From JAJTHC01 sp044348005 (GTDB lineage: Bacteria > Cyanobacteriota > Vampirovibrionia > Vampirovibrionales > JAJTHC01), in the NCBI GenBank assembly GCA_044348005.1, contig JBIKTR010000023.1, positions 1 to 19,903 of the forward strand: a stretch of DNA of 19,903 nucleotides, given 5' to 3'. The position numbers and the translations under genes are program-made. The notes beneath the pieces were generated by a model. The model had not been told where the DNA came from and ran no database searches. It saw only the letters and a program-made list of their open reading frames with translations. Below, in pieces: positions 13,135 to 19,903 of this stretch (its first letter is position 1; each line of letters begins with the position of its first letter).

Positions 13135-15444
13135 CTATACGATAAAACGGGTATACGCCTGAAGTAAACGTGCCAAGTCCACCCGCACGGATTCACCTAA
13201 GCAGGAAAGCGCTAGGCCTTTTTCGGCGGATTGGGTATGGCCTAAGCGAATCAGGGCAAGGCCTGCCTCTTGAGCCAAGGTTTCAAGGGTTGCAAAGGCG
13301 TCAGGGGTCGCACTGAGCAGATAAGTGCCGTGGGTTTCGCCAAAACACGCCACATCCAGACGCTCCACCGCCTGCACAAGAGGCGTCACATCCAGCGAAA
13401 CGCCTTGAGACAAGGCCCTAAAACCAAAACACGATTCCACCAACGTGGGGAGCAATCCGCCTGATGAAACGTCTTGCAGGCTATTAAATAGGCGTTTTGG
13501 CACCAACACTTGCGTGATGAAATTTGCCAAACGCGCTTCAGTTTCTAAATCCACCGTGGGCGGTTCCCCATAGGTGTGACCTGTTTGCTGAGCTTGGTAT
13601 ACGCTCCCCCCTAAGGATGGTGCAAAACGCCCTAAAATGGCCACAACATCGCCCGCCTGCTTAAACACGGGGGTCAGCGCAAGGGAAACCTCTTCCAAAA
13701 CACCGACCATCCCCAGCGTGGGCGAAGGCAAAATCGCTTCAGTACCGTTGGTGTTGTAAAGGCTTACGTTTCCGCCAGTTACAGGGGTTTTAAAGGCAAG
13801 GCAGGCGTCTTTAATGCCGCGCACGCTTTCAGCCAATTGAAAGGCCACCAAGGGCGTTTCAGGGTTGCCAAAGTTCAGGTTATTGGTGACGGCAAGGGGC
13901 GTTGCACCTGTACAGACGATGTTTCTCAAGGCTTCGGCCACAATGCCTTTACTGCCTTCGTAAGGATTTAACCACACATGAAGAGGGTTGCCGTCTAGCG
14001 TGGCGGCGAGGGCTTTTGAAGCGGGGCCGCTTAAGGAGTGGGCTTTATTCGGCTGATGCAAGCGAATTAAGCCTGCGGTGTTGTGATCTGACGTCAAGTG
14101 AGTGTTGAGTTTTACGTGGCGATCGTACTGCTCATAAATGGGGTAGCGATCGGCGATATTGGCGGCTGCCATCAGGCTTTCTAGGACGTTGGGGACCTCT
14201 GCTAAGCGTAAGTCGCTTAGGCCGTCTTGCGCCCATTTTAAGCGACGCGCCTTGGATTCGGACGACTCTTTTACCTCAAAATCAGGCGGATAGGTGGGCG
14301 CATCATCCGTGAGCAGTTTGGCAGGCACATCGACTATTTTTTCACCGTGATGCCACACTTCAATGCGTTCTTCTTCCAACACTTCGCCAATAATCACGGC
14401 AGGGACTTGCCATTTTTTGAAAATGTCCAGCACAGGGGCTTCTTGGCCTTTTTCAAGCACGAATAAAAAGCGTTCTTGACTTTCTGAAGACAGATATTCC
14501 CACGCGTGCATGTGGGCTTCACGCGCCGGCACCAGATCTAAATCAATGCGCATGCCCTTATCGCCTTTGGCGGCCATTTCAGCCGTGGCACAGGTTAAGC
14601 CGGCTGCACCCATGTCTTGAGCAGACACCACAAGCCCAGTGGCAAAGGCTTCTAAGCATGCTTCCATCAAGCATTTTTCCGCAAACGGATCCCCCACCTG
14701 AACGGCAGGCCGATCACTGGCAGACGCGTTTTCATCAAGCGCTTTAGACGCAAAAGACGCGCCTCCCATGCCGTCCTTACCCGTGGGCGAACCCACGTAC
14801 AACACGGGATTCCCCACGCCCTGAGCGCCTGCGGGCATGATGCCCCCTGCTTCCATAAGACCAATGGCCATGGCGTTCACCAGCGGATTGCCCGCATAGC
14901 TAGGGTGAATAAAGAGGTCTCCGCCAATGGTGGGAATACCCATGCAATTGCCGTAATGGGCAATGCCTGCCACGGCGCCCTTGATCCGCCGCCGATTTTC
15001 AGATGCTTGCGCACATTGATTAAGTTCCCCAAAACGCAAGGCGTTTAAATTCGCAATCGGGCGAGCGTTCATGGTAATAATGTCTCTTAAAATACCGCCT
15101 ACGCCTGTGGCGGCGCCTTGAAAGGGTTCCACATAAGTGGGGTGGTTGTGACTTTCCACCTTGAACGCCACATGAAAGCCATCCCCACAATCAATAATGC
15201 CGGCATTTTCCCCAGGGCCTTGCAACACAGCAGGGCCTTGGGTGGGGAGGGTTTTGAGCAGGTGCCGAGAATGCTTATACGCACAATGTTCGCTCCATAA
15301 GGCGGAAAACATGCACAGTTCAGTGAAGTTGGGTTCGCGTCCCAAGCCACGGCAAATCAAGTCATATTCAGAAGGTCGCACATTTAAGGCCTTGAGCTGA
15401 CTTTCTAAAGGCGTGTTTGATTCTTTCGCGCTTGTGGTTGTCAT
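13135..15444 (-). CDS. purL: phosphoribosylformylglycinamidine synthase subunit PurL
   Basis: Catalyses the ATP-dependent amidation of FGAR to FGAM in de novo purine synthesis, taking ammonia from PurQ through a complex held by PurS. At 769 aa it is the small PurL type, without fused glutaminase. Landmarks: SALWSEHCAYKHSR (47-60), ESHNHPTYVEPFQGAATGVGGILRDI (97-122) for ATP and substrate binding, GGDLF, and the second half repeating the fold with PVTGGNVSLYN and DVSSGGLLPTLVE. The start (MTTTSAKESN) is preceded by AGGAAG about 12 bases upstream and a good promoter. No purQ or purS is adjacent. The stop is TAG at 13135, converging with the epimerase gene. Confidence 0.96.
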   Translation of the reverse strand: MTTTSAKESNTPLESQLKALNVRPSEYDLICRGLGREPNFTELCMFSALWSEHCAYKHSRHLLKTLPTQGPAVLQGPGENAGIIDCGDGFHVAFKVESHNHPTYVEPFQGAATGVGGILRDIITMNARPIANLNALRFGELNQCAQASENRRRIKGAVAGIAHYGNCMGIPTIGGDLFIHPSYAGNPLVNAMAIGLMEAGGIMPAGAQGVGNPVLYVGSPTGKDGMGGASFASKALDENASASDRPAVQVGDPFAEKCLMEACLEAFATGLVVSAQDMGAAGLTCATAEMAAKGDKGMRIDLDLVPAREAHMHAWEYLSSESQERFLFVLEKGQEAPVLDIFKKWQVPAVIIGEVLEEERIEVWHHGEKIVDVPAKLLTDDAPTYPPDFEVKESSESKARRLKWAQDGLSDLRLAEVPNVLESLMAAANIADRYPIYEQYDRHVKLNTHLTSDHNTAGLIRLHQPNKAHSLSGPASKALAATLDGNPLHVWLNPYEGSKGIVAEALRNIVCTGATPLAVTNNLNFGNPETPLVAFQLAESVRGIKDACLAFKTPVTGGNVSLYNTNGTEAILPSPTLGMVGVLEEVSLALTPVFKQAGDVVAILGRFAPSLGGSVYQAQQTGHTYGEPPTVDLETEARLANFITQVLVPKRLFNSLQDVSSGGLLPTLVESCFGFRALSQGVSLDVTPLVQAVERLDVACFGETHGTYLLSATPDAFATLETLAQEAGLALIRLGHTQSAEKGLALSCLGESVRVDLARLLQAYTRFIV

Positions 15445-15466
15445 AGATCTGTATACTTCCTAATTT

Positions 15467-15495
15467 ATTCTAAAGCTGTAAAGATAAAAATGCAA
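15467..15495 (-). promoter_or_regulatory. purL promoter
   Basis: On the minus strand TTGCAT (15495-15490), a 17-bp spacer, and TAGAAT (15472-15467). The predicted start near 15460 leaves a very short leader of about 15 nt that begins at the Shine-Dalgarno sequence. No room is left for a purine riboswitch in this transcript. Confidence 0.6.
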
Positions 15496-15554
15496 ACAAT
15501 AAACTTGCCGACGGCGCACTAAATGCGAGGCTTCCGAGACATTTTGCGCACGGC

Positions 15555-15763
15555 AGGAACGGAGCGAAAGCGAGAGGGGTGGGATTCTTAAGGGAGGGGG
15601 GCGACCAAGACCCTCCCTCCCTTAAGCCGCCTTTAGAGGTGATTAGTAATTTCCTCCCATTTATAGACAAGCTATAATGTAGACCGCCATAATGGCGGTT
15701 TGGCGGAGCAAAGGTCTCTGACGTCACCAGCGTCAAAAGGAAAAGGGAAGTCCAAAAAAACGA
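15555..15763 (+). repeat. dispersed palindrome-rich repeat, copy 2
   Basis: Second copy of the repeat at 15-227, in the same orientation. It has a 12-bp inverted repeat cttaagggaggg/ccctcccttaag (15587-15598 and 15615-15626), the common block ccgcctttagaggt, then a copy-specific perfect palindrome accgccat/atggcggt around 15682-15698. It continues into the shared tttggcggagcaaaggtctc and caccagcgt blocks. A TATAAT at 15673-15678 is present without a clear -35. It lies between purL and the lytic transglycosylase gene. A 103-codon minus-strand ORF crossing it has no support beyond being open. The rest of 15445-15796 holds only the purL promoter. Confidence 0.75.
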
Positions 15764-15796
15764 AAGCAATAAACGATTCATAAAAGCATATAAATC

Positions 15797-18082
15797 CTAA
15801 TTGAGATTATAAAGCTGGTAATAATTCCACATGCCTTCAAACACATGATGCACATAATGGCGGGTTTGATCATACGGGATTTGTTCGACAAATACATCGG
15901 GTTTTTGACGAAGAAGCGACAGGCGTTTGTTAGCCCAGCGTGCCACGGCATTGGGCCCCGCATTATAACTGGCCACCACAAGCAACGGATCGCTGGCCAG
16001 ACGCTTATTCAAGTAAGCCAAATAACGCGTGCCTAGCTGAATGTTGGTTTCAGGATCCATCAACGCAAGTTTACTCACCAAACGGCTTTCAGAAGGTAAG
16101 ATCATGTCTTGCGCGGTGGGTACCAGCAGTTGCATTAAGCCCACCGCACTTGATCCGCTTAAACTATTGGGATTAAAGGAACTTTCTTGACGAATTAAAC
16201 CCAACACCAAAAAGGGCGAAACACCGGCTTCTTCGGCGTACTGTTGAATGAAGTCGGGGTAGTGAATGGGGAACAAGAGTTTACGCAGCGAAGGGGAAAG
16301 TTCGTAGCGTTCTTGGCGCGTTTTGGGGGAGTCTAAATTATTGAGGCTATGTTTGATGGTGCGAATGCTTCGATCCAGCTGGCCGTCTAGCAAATAGGCC
16401 CAGCTTTTTAGGGGATCCAGATGAGGGGAATTGGGTTTAAGGCTCATTTCAAGCAATAAAAACACGTCATCATGGGCTTTGATTTCGGCGAGTTCTTGTA
16501 ATTGGGCCACCAAAATGGGGGGTAAATCGCCCGATTCTTCGGCATAATCGTTCAGCCAATCCGCAGAAACGTTCAGGCTATTGGTAATGAAGGGGAGCGT
16601 TTCCTTCGCCCAAATGGGCTTGAAGGAATAGCGGTCTTCTTTTCCATATAAAAGATGATTGGCACGAAAGGCACTGTAGGTAAAAGGGTAGTCTTTTAAA
16701 AGATGTTCTAAACTTTTTTGACTTTCTTTTAGTTCATATAAATAGTCTTCGGCCAAGGCCTTCCACAGCAACACATCGGGGGCTTCTAGGCTTTCAGGAA
16801 AGCGCTTTAAGTAGATCGAGGCGTGGCGAGGCAAGTCTTTCAGCCGTTGTGCCACAAAGTCAAAACGAATAAGTTCCGCCTGCACAAAGGGCGAAAAGCG
16901 TGAATTGGGGTAGCGTTTGGCGAATTGTTGATAGTAAGTGGCTTGATGTTGCCAGTCGTACTGACTTAAATGCCATAAAACGGCTTCTTTATTGGCGGGA
17001 TTTGCAAAGCCATGCAAGCGCTTTAAGGCCACAAGCCCTTCTTTACTGGCAGATTTAAGCGGAAACAACCCCGCCAACACCGCTTGAAGGCCTTCATTTT
17101 CAAAGCGATAGGGGCCGATCCACGCATTGAGTAAATCTAGGGCAGGGGCTTTTTTGCCTTGACTCAAGTAGGCTTTTAGCACATCGATGCCCGCCACCTT
17201 CACTTGAAACGCCCGCATTTGCGCCACCTTAAAGGCGTTGCCATATTCACCAGCGGCAATATAGGCTTGAATATAACGGTTCATTTCTTCTACAGAAGGC
17301 GAATGCCCGCGCGCCTTGAAGGTATTGATAATTTCCATGGCAAAGGTCCCGGTGGGGGAACTAGTAAGATACGCCTTCCACCACGACACCACTTGACTGG
17401 GCAGCGGGGCTTTTTTCAAGTCCCCTTCAGGGTGCGTTTGCTTCCACAGCGCGTCATACTGATTCAAGGCCAAGAACCCTTGAAAGTACTTAGAGGCCTT
17501 GCCATAGTCGGTTTCGGCAAACTTTTGTTGAAGCGCTTGGATTTTTTGTTTGGCTAAATCCGCTTGGCCTGCGCGAATATGCGACTTCATCAGCGCGTAT
17601 AACACCTTGGCTTGAAACTCAGGTTGTAACGCCATGGATTCGAGCTTTTTAAGGCGGATTTGCACCAAGCCTTCATTGGGCTTAAGCTGGTACAATTCCG
17701 CCAAATGCCATGAAATGACGTTAGAAAGCCCTGGGTAACTGTCTTCTAGTTCTAAAAAAAGTCGAATGGCCAAATCGACTTCGCCCGCTTTTTGGGCTTC
17801 AAGGGCTTGAAGGTACAGTTGGCGCACTTCGCTTTGATTCAGCTTGGGGGTGGGTCTATACACACTCACTTGGCCCCCTAACCACGAAAGCAAGGGAAAT
17901 TGCGAGCTATTGCCGTAATTCAAGAGCCAATACAGCCCCCCCACAATAATGACGGCAGCCATTAAAACAGGAAATAGGGAAAAGGGCTTTTTCTTTTGGC
18001 GCCCGTAGGTGGAACGGCCCGTTGTGTTTGGGCGTTTGCCTTTGGCGTTTGTGCGGGATTTTGAAGGATATTTCATGAACAT
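15797..18082 (-). CDS. Slt-type soluble-domain lytic transglycosylase, membrane-anchored
   Basis: Cleaves peptidoglycan glycan strands to 1,6-anhydro-muropeptides, used in wall remodelling and in making room for structures such as flagella. Residues 1-33 are basic (KYPSKSRTNAKGKR...RQKKKP) and are followed by one transmembrane helix (about 35-56). A long alpha-helical repeat region (about 80-600) resembles the Slt70 superhelix with TPR-like repeats. The C-terminal lysozyme-like domain has LGLIRQESSFNPNSLSGSSAVGLMQL with catalytic E633, NIQLGTRYL, and VVASYNAGPNAVARW. At 761 aa it is somewhat longer than Slt70 and anchored instead of secreted. The start may be codon 1 or the ATG two codons later. 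A single gene flanked by repeats. Confidence 0.92.
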   Translation of the reverse strand: MFMKYPSKSRTNAKGKRPNTTGRSTYGRQKKKPFSLFPVLMAAVIIVGGLYWLLNYGNSSQFPLLSWLGGQVSVYRPTPKLNQSEVRQLYLQALEAQKAGEVDLAIRLFLELEDSYPGLSNVISWHLAELYQLKPNEGLVQIRLKKLESMALQPEFQAKVLYALMKSHIRAGQADLAKQKIQALQQKFAETDYGKASKYFQGFLALNQYDALWKQTHPEGDLKKAPLPSQVVSWWKAYLTSSPTGTFAMEIINTFKARGHSPSVEEMNRYIQAYIAAGEYGNAFKVAQMRAFQVKVAGIDVLKAYLSQGKKAPALDLLNAWIGPYRFENEGLQAVLAGLFPLKSASKEGLVALKRLHGFANPANKEAVLWHLSQYDWQHQATYYQQFAKRYPNSRFSPFVQAELIRFDFVAQRLKDLPRHASIYLKRFPESLEAPDVLLWKALAEDYLYELKESQKSLEHLLKDYPFTYSAFRANHLLYGKEDRYSFKPIWAKETLPFITNSLNVSADWLNDYAEESGDLPPILVAQLQELAEIKAHDDVFLLLEMSLKPNSPHLDPLKSWAYLLDGQLDRSIRTIKHSLNNLDSPKTRQERYELSPSLRKLLFPIHYPDFIQQYAEEAGVSPFLVLGLIRQESSFNPNSLSGSSAVGLMQLLVPTAQDMILPSESRLVSKLALMDPETNIQLGTRYLAYLNKRLASDPLLVVASYNAGPNAVARWANKRLSLLRQKPDVFVEQIPYDQTRHYVHHVFEGMWNYYQLYNLN

Positions 18083-18143
18083 GGGGAAGGCTTGCCTTTA
18101 ATAGTCGGGGCGATGACGCTTGAAGTCGCTAAGACGCGTTGAT

Positions 18144-18167
18144 GTTTTAAACACCCCTACAGTGTCT
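18144..18167 (+). repeat. degenerate third copy of the gttttaaa...tacagtgtct motif
   Basis: gttttaaa (18144-18151) and TACAGTGTCT (18158-18167) repeat the two ends of the left inverted-repeat region, where TACAGTGTCT is at 11032-11041. The middle is shortened and different. It lies between the transglycosylase start and the tRNA promoter. Confidence 0.4.
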
Positions 18168-18199
18168 CATATCCTTACGGGAGATGCAAGACGTCAGGG

Positions 18200-18227
18200 T
18201 TGCTATTTTTGTTTTTTACCGTATGAT
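18200..18227 (+). promoter_or_regulatory. tRNA-Ser promoter
   Basis: TTGCTA (18200-18205), a 16-bp spacer, and TATGAT (18222-18227). Transcription would begin within a base or two of the mature tRNA 5' end at 18235. Confidence 0.55.
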
Positions 18228-18234
18228 GAAAGGT

Positions 18235-18317
18235 GGAAGCGGTCCGGGTGGTGAGGAAGCCGCCTTGAAAGCGGTTGGCCGAAAGGCTTGCGGGTTCGAA
18301 TCCTGTCGCTTCCGCCA
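18235..18317 (+). tRNA. tRNA-Ser (anticodon UGA), CCA encoded
   Basis: The acceptor stem ggaagcg pairs with cgcttcc (18307-18313). The D stem is tcc/gga, the anticodon stem ccgc/gcgg, and the loop cttgaaa reads UGA at 18266-18268. There is a long variable arm ggcc-gaaa-ggct typical of class II tRNAs. The T arm is gcggg/cctgt, with loop ttcgaat. Discriminator G18314 is followed by an encoded CCA and a T run. The antisense ORF over it is the usual artefact of tRNA-Ser genes. Confidence 0.96.
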
Positions 18318-18366
18318 TTTTTGGCTTGTGGGCTTTTGCGTAAAATATCAGCTTATGCTTTTCGTT

Positions 18367-18396
18367 TTGCATTCTCCCGTTTTTTTATGTTATTCT
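18367..18396 (+). promoter_or_regulatory. candidate promoter for the 18434 gene
   Basis: TTGCAT (18367-18372), an 18-bp spacer, and TATTCT (18391-18396), with a leader of about 30 nt. The start codon is preceded by GGA and a pyrimidine-rich spacer. Confidence 0.45.
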
Positions 18397-18433
18397 GATT
18401 TTCTATTTCTCTAAGTATTGTGGATTTTCTCCC

Positions 18434-19744
18434 ATGAACTTGACTCCTCCACCTTCCAAGCCGTACACCCCTCTTCCCTTAGGGGTTCGTTTAGATTCCA
18501 ATAAATTTGCGGGACGCATCGTGCTAGAAGGCTTGGGCTATTTTCCGCTTGCGCTTGCTACCGAACGGAATAATTACCGTCGTTTAGAATTGACGTTTGA
18601 CTTTGGTTACTGGCTTTTGGCAGGTTTTGCCATTTCTCATTGTATGGAACGTTTTTATAGTGCGAATGTTTCAAATATCATTCGGCAAAAACAAGGCTTG
18701 CCCGCCCTAACAGGTAAAGAAGCGCGTCAACATTCACTGCTTAATTTACCCTTTGAGTTGGTGGAACAATCACAGGCCTTGGTGAAAGATGCCCAAGGGG
18801 CATGGACGCCTCGGGGGAAAGAACTGATTAAACAGGCCAGTCGGCAACTTCAAATAGCAGAACCTGAACTTGAAAAACTACTGAACAAGCAGACGTTTAG
18901 ACGCCAGCTTAATTACGCCAAGGCGGGCGTTGCGTTTTTGGATTTGGCTATTTTAGCCATTAAAGGGCAGACGTATCCATGGATTTCAAACTGGTTGACG
19001 GAAAAGATATCAAAAAAGAAAGGCTTTTCAGGCACTTTTAACTACACCACTAATGAATACCGAAGCAAAGAAGCCACAGAATACGAGAAAAACAAAAAAC
19101 GAAACCAACTGATTTCAGCAGGTTTAGGCTTTGGCGCCGCTGCTGCCGTTCCTCTAGTATTGTTGACGGCCTTAGAAGGCAAGGGCCGTTTTGCCAAGAA
19201 AATGAAGTCTTTTTTACCGAATCTCAATTATGCGGAAGCCGTCTATATGCCCAAACCGATTTTCTTTGTGCATACCTTGTTTAATTATAATCTTTCAACG
19301 TTGTTTGGGTGTCGTGCCATCAGTGAATTTCGAGAAAAGCTTGCTCGCTGTGCAGGCTTTGACTTCTTCTATTATATTGGTGATGAAATGATTAAAGGAC
19401 AAGTCGCCAAAATGCTAGAATGGTGGGAAGCACGACAAGGCAACACACTAGAAACACCGATTACACATCATGCCAAAGTCTTGGGTAAATCGATGAAGCA
19501 TGCTCGCACGATGTCGGATGTATACCACGATTTATTGGCCAAAGGCTTTCAAGACCCCACCCAAACAAAGGCGTATCAACACGCCAGAACCAGTTGCTTT
19601 ACAGGCATTGTGGGTTCAGGCGTGGCCATGGGAGCCGTTCTGCCGATTCTCACCAATCTCTTTACCTATAAAACCGTCACAGAAGATCAGAAAAAGTTTT
19701 ACGCACAAAAGCACCACACAACCCCTAAGTCTGTTTCTTCTTGA
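18434..19744 (+). CDS. uncharacterised multi-span membrane protein
   Basis: 436 aa, not recognised. The N terminus is proline-rich (MNLTPPPSKPYTPLPLG), with no obvious cleavable signal. Hydrophobic segments near 56-70, 163-177, 226-246 (glycine/alanine-rich, LGFGAAAAVPLVLLTAL) and 389-411 (GIVGSGVAMGAVLPILTNLF) are candidate membrane helices. They are separated by charged helical stretches such as 125-160 and 320-375. The two Gly/Ala-rich helices could be a duplicated element. No catalytic motif or cofactor site stands out. It has its own likely promoter and stands alone between the tRNA and a transposase start. Downstream (19745-19842) a weak hairpin near 19760-19779 followed by T-rich DNA may end transcription. 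Confidence 0.75.
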   Translation: MNLTPPPSKPYTPLPLGVRLDSNKFAGRIVLEGLGYFPLALATERNNYRRLELTFDFGYWLLAGFAISHCMERFYSANVSNIIRQKQGLPALTGKEARQHSLLNLPFELVEQSQALVKDAQGAWTPRGKELIKQASRQLQIAEPELEKLLNKQTFRRQLNYAKAGVAFLDLAILAIKGQTYPWISNWLTEKISKKKGFSGTFNYTTNEYRSKEATEYEKNKKRNQLISAGLGFGAAAAVPLVLLTALEGKGRFAKKMKSFLPNLNYAEAVYMPKPIFFVHTLFNYNLSTLFGCRAISEFREKLARCAGFDFFYYIGDEMIKGQVAKMLEWWEARQGNTLETPITHHAKVLGKSMKHARTMSDVYHDLLAKGFQDPTQTKAYQHARTSCFTGIVGSGVAMGAVLPILTNLFTYKTVTEDQKKFYAQKHHTTPKSVSS

Positions 19745-19842
19745 GCTTTTTGGCGTTGTCTCATCCCAAAACGATGGAGAGTGTTAATTTTTAATTTTTC
19801 ATGTTAAGATGCTAGTTATTCTTGTAAAGAGGCGTGACTATT

Positions 19843-19903
19843 ATGGAATGCCCACGATGCAAAGGGGCTTGCAATAAGGCAGGCTTTGTTAATAATAAAC
19901 AAC
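19843..19903 (+). CDS. 5' end of a probable IS1-type transposase (zinc-ribbon N terminus), cut by window
   Basis: Twenty codons are visible: MECPRCKGACNKAGFVNNKQ. The CPxC pair at the extreme N terminus, followed about 10 residues later by G-x-x-x-N-K-Q, is the opening of the zinc-ribbon domain in IS1-family InsA-like proteins and related transposases. AAGAGG lies about 10 bases upstream of the ATG. The DNA just upstream (19785-19842) is AT-rich and should contain the left terminal inverted repeat if this is an intact element, but one end cannot show it. Another small zinc-ribbon protein remains possible. Confidence 0.5.
   Translation, partial: MECPRCKGACNKAGFVNNKQ

Noticed and set aside
15470..15781. 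Minus-strand ORF with a signal-peptide-like start (MNRLLLSFFWTSLFLL)
   Set aside because: It runs through repeat copy 2 and the purL promoter. Its low-complexity Pro/Gly/Ser composition is what translated palindromic repeats give, and copy 1 does not preserve it.
18175..18372. Minus-strand ORF containing EATGFEPASLSANRFQGG
   Set aside because: It is the antisense of tRNA-Ser, a well-known spurious product.

Overview
The window is about 20 kb of bacterial chromosome with tightly packed genes in four strand blocks. Three things point to a motile free-living or host-associated bacterium: a flagellar export-gate cluster (fliO-P-Q-R), a short PurL of the kind that works with separate PurQ and PurS, and a membrane-anchored Slt-type lytic transglycosylase. 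No gene fixes the taxon. A Vampirovibrionia/Melainabacteria-like lineage would fit, but that is a guess. C/G homopolymer runs and small palindromic repeats are common between genes.

Layout, left to right. (1) 1-2452, minus strand: a type II restriction-modification pair. A DpnA-like beta-class methyltransferase overlaps an AT-rich putative restriction endonuclease by 8 bp. Upstream of the methyltransferase lie long poly-C tracts, seven GATC sites in 61 bp, and an 8.9-copy 21-bp tandem array with helically phased A-tracts. (2) 2960-4600, minus: ffh (signal recognition particle GTPase), with an in-frame palindromic insertion in its G domain and a long C-terminal tail. (3) 4601-5060: intergenic, but it holds a 19-codon hydrophobic ORF with a near-perfect Shine-Dalgarno sequence, a strong intrinsic terminator, and a facing antisense promoter. 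This is the layout of a type I toxin-antitoxin locus. (4) 5061-7720, minus: fliO, fliP, fliQ (with a C-terminal extension) and fliR. (5) 7874-10998, plus: an overlapping four-gene operon of a DegT-family sugar aminotransferase, a polytopic membrane protein, a low-molecular-weight phosphotyrosine phosphatase and cytidine deaminase. (6) 11241-13062, plus: MtnB-like dehydratase and a NeuC/LegG-like UDP-sugar 2-epimerase. A perfect 24-bp inverted repeat brackets the pair. (7) 13135-18082, minus: purL and a Slt-type lytic transglycosylase, separated by the second copy of a ~200-bp palindrome-rich repeat whose first copy is at the left edge. (8) 18235 to the end, plus: tRNA-Ser(UGA) with encoded CCA, an unrecognised multi-span membrane protein, and the first 20 codons of a probable IS1-type transposase.

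How the parts may work together. The aminotransferase and the NeuC-like epimerase are step types in nonulosonic (legionaminic/sialic-like) acid synthesis. Next to flagellar genes this suggests flagellin or surface glycosylation, although the other pathway enzymes are not in view. The most unusual elements are the candidate antisense-controlled micropeptide, the GATC-dense methyltransferase control region with its phased A-tract array, and the two families of dispersed repeats.
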